Origin: Zobellia galactanivorans
Lineage (GTDB): Bacteria; Bacteroidota; Bacteroidia; Flavobacteriales; Flavobacteriaceae
Direction: 5' to 3'
Assembly: GCF_000973105.1 (NCBI RefSeq)
Contig: NC_015844.1
Coordinates: 1,608,501-1,672,500, forward strand
Length of the DNA stretch: 64,000 nt
The notes below the pieces were generated by a model that saw only the letters and a program-made list of their open reading frames with translations, was not told the DNA's origin and made no database searches. The translations under genes and the position numbers were made by a program. This document shows positions 62,933-64,000 of this stretch, piece by piece (position 1 is the stretch's first letter; each line of letters starts with the position of its first letter).

Positions 62933-64000
62933 CTACTCTACAGTAACCGATTTTGCCAAGTTTCTAGGCTGATCTACATTACAGCCACGCATAACGGCAA
63001 TATGATAAGACAATAATTGCAATGGAATGGTGTTCAATAAGGGAGAAAGACTTTCAAGGGTCTCTGGAACTTCTACCACATGATCGGCGAGTTCGGTCAC
63101 CTGCGTATCACCTTCAGTAACTATGGCGATTATCTTTCCTTTTCTCGACTTTATCTCTTGAATATTACTGACCACCTTTTCATAATGCCCTTTTTTAGTA
63201 GCAATAACGAAAACCGGCATTTGATCATCAATCAACGCGATAGGTCCATGTTTCATTTCTGCGGCTGGATACCCCTCGGCATGGATATAACTAATTTCCT
63301 TAAGTTTCAACGCTCCTTCCAAGGCCACTGGGAAATTATACCCCCTACCTAAATAGAGGCAGTTGGTAGAATCTTTATACACATCGGCAATAATCTCTAT
63401 AAGGGCGTTGCTCTCCAAAACCTTCTCTACTTTAGCCGGAATGGTCTCAAGCTCGGTCAAAAACTCATGGAACCTAGACTCGGAAAACACTCCTTTTTCT
63501 TTCGCCAATTTCAAGGCCAATAAGGTAAGTACCGTGATCTGGGTCGTAAAAGCCTTAGTTGAAGCCACCCCGATTTCAGGACCGGCATGGGTATAAGCAC
63601 CCGCATCGGTCTCTCGTGCAATAGAAGAACCTACTACATTACATACACCGAAAACAAAGGCTCCCTTTTCTTTAGCCAATTTAATGGCGGCCAAGGTATC
63701 TGCCGTCTCTCCCGATTGTGATATGGCAATAAGAATGTCCTTATCGGTAATCACCGGATTTCTATATCTGAACTCAGAAGCATATTCGACCTCAACAGGA
63801 ATCCTTGCCAAATCTTCAAAAATGTATTCGGCCACTAAACCTGCATGCCATGAGGTACCGCACGCCACAATAATGATGCGATTGGCATTCATGAACTTCT
63901 CAAGGTTTTGGTCAATACCCGCCATCTTTATAAGACCCTGCGATGCACGTAACCTTCCTCTATACGTATCTAAAATAGCTCTTGGTTGCTCGTAAATTTC
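62933..64000 (-). CDS. glmS: Glutamine-fructose-6-phosphate aminotransferase, C-terminal part
   Basis: The isomerase half of GlmS; the gene continues past the right edge, so the glutaminase half is missing. The frame is open to 64000 (EIYEQPRAILDTYRGRLRAS). Two SIS domains are visible: VACGTSWHAGLVAEYIFEDL with SQSGETADTLAAIKLA, and LGRGYNFPVALEGALKLKEI with AEGYPAAEMKHGPIALI. The C-terminus DQPRNLAKSVTVE is the classic GlmS end. It makes glucosamine-6-phosphate for peptidoglycan and LPS. Confidence 0.97.
   Translation of the reverse strand, partial: EIYEQPRAILDTYRGRLRASQGLIKMAGIDQNLEKFMNANRIIIVACGTSWHAGLVAEYIFEDLARIPVEVEYASEFRYRNPVITDKDILIAISQSGETADTLAAIKLAKEKGAFVFGVCNVVGSSIARETDAGAYTHAGPEIGVASTKAFTTQITVLTLLALKLAKEKGVFSESRFHEFLTELETIPAKVEKVLESNALIEIIADVYKDSTNCLYLGRGYNFPVALEGALKLKEISYIHAEGYPAAEMKHGPIALIDDQMPVFVIATKKGHYEKVVSNIQEIKSRKGKIIAIVTEGDTQVTELADHVVEVPETLESLSPLLNTIPLQLLSYHIAVMRGCNVDQPRNLAKSVTVE

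Overview
The window comes from a flavobacterium (Bacteroidota, family Flavobacteriaceae, probably marine; the Zobellia/Maribacter neighbourhood is a guess). The evidence is the gliding gene order mutY-ssb-gldE-gldD, an L21 protein with a long C-terminal extension, atpD-atpC standing alone, a type IX secretion (T9SS) sorting domain, SprB-type repeats, TonB/SGNH pairs, and -7 elements of the Bacteroidota form TAnnTTTG (several with TTG 19-22 bases upstream) before many genes. I saw no tRNA, rRNA, CRISPR array or transposase.

Layout. 1-5 kb: rplU, a DUF4199 membrane protein and a pair of M16 zinc-protease-type proteins (one with the catalytic motif, one without). 5-9 kb: an imelysin / di-haem oxidoreductase / imelysin operon, probably for iron uptake. 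9-11 kb: an EamA exporter and two small paralogous secreted proteins. 11-18 kb: gldD, gldE, ssb and mutY leftward; HU, a 29-residue basic protein, RNase G and recX rightward. 18-29 kb: a small barrel protein, a cupin-like (JmjC-type) protein, bioB, a flotillin with an NfeD-like partner, then the biotin genes: a beta-ketoacyl synthase with bioA, and bioF-DUF2007-bioD, split by a GT39 glycosyltransferase on the other strand. 29-31.4 kb: an M61 peptidase and a GNAT acetyltransferase.

31.4-56.0 kb is an accessory island, all on the + strand. Its left part (31.4-35.4 kb) is AT-rich and scarred: three copies of a module made from the end of the GNAT gene plus upstream DNA, two genes broken by single-base frameshifts, truncated reading frames, and copies of a repeat whose conserved core is followed by hairpins that keep their pairing while changing sequence. 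Its right part (35.5-56.0 kb) reads as a polymorphic-toxin locus: an 819-residue outer-membrane-type protein, a 1793-residue protein with a TANFOR-like N-terminus, an FN3 domain, an HExGH zincin motif and a variable C-terminal domain, an overlapping immunity-like gene, then three large secreted proteins (1670 residues of unknown type; a multi-FN3 protein; a SprB-repeat protein with a T9SS sorting tail). This is the best candidate for an under-described system: a toxin chain with no sorting tail of its own, surrounded by surface proteins that could export, anchor or display it, next to DNA showing repeated cassette turnover.

56-64 kb returns to core genes: atpC, atpD, an SGNH hydrolase lipoprotein with a TonB-dependent receptor, and the 3' part of glmS, which runs off the right edge.
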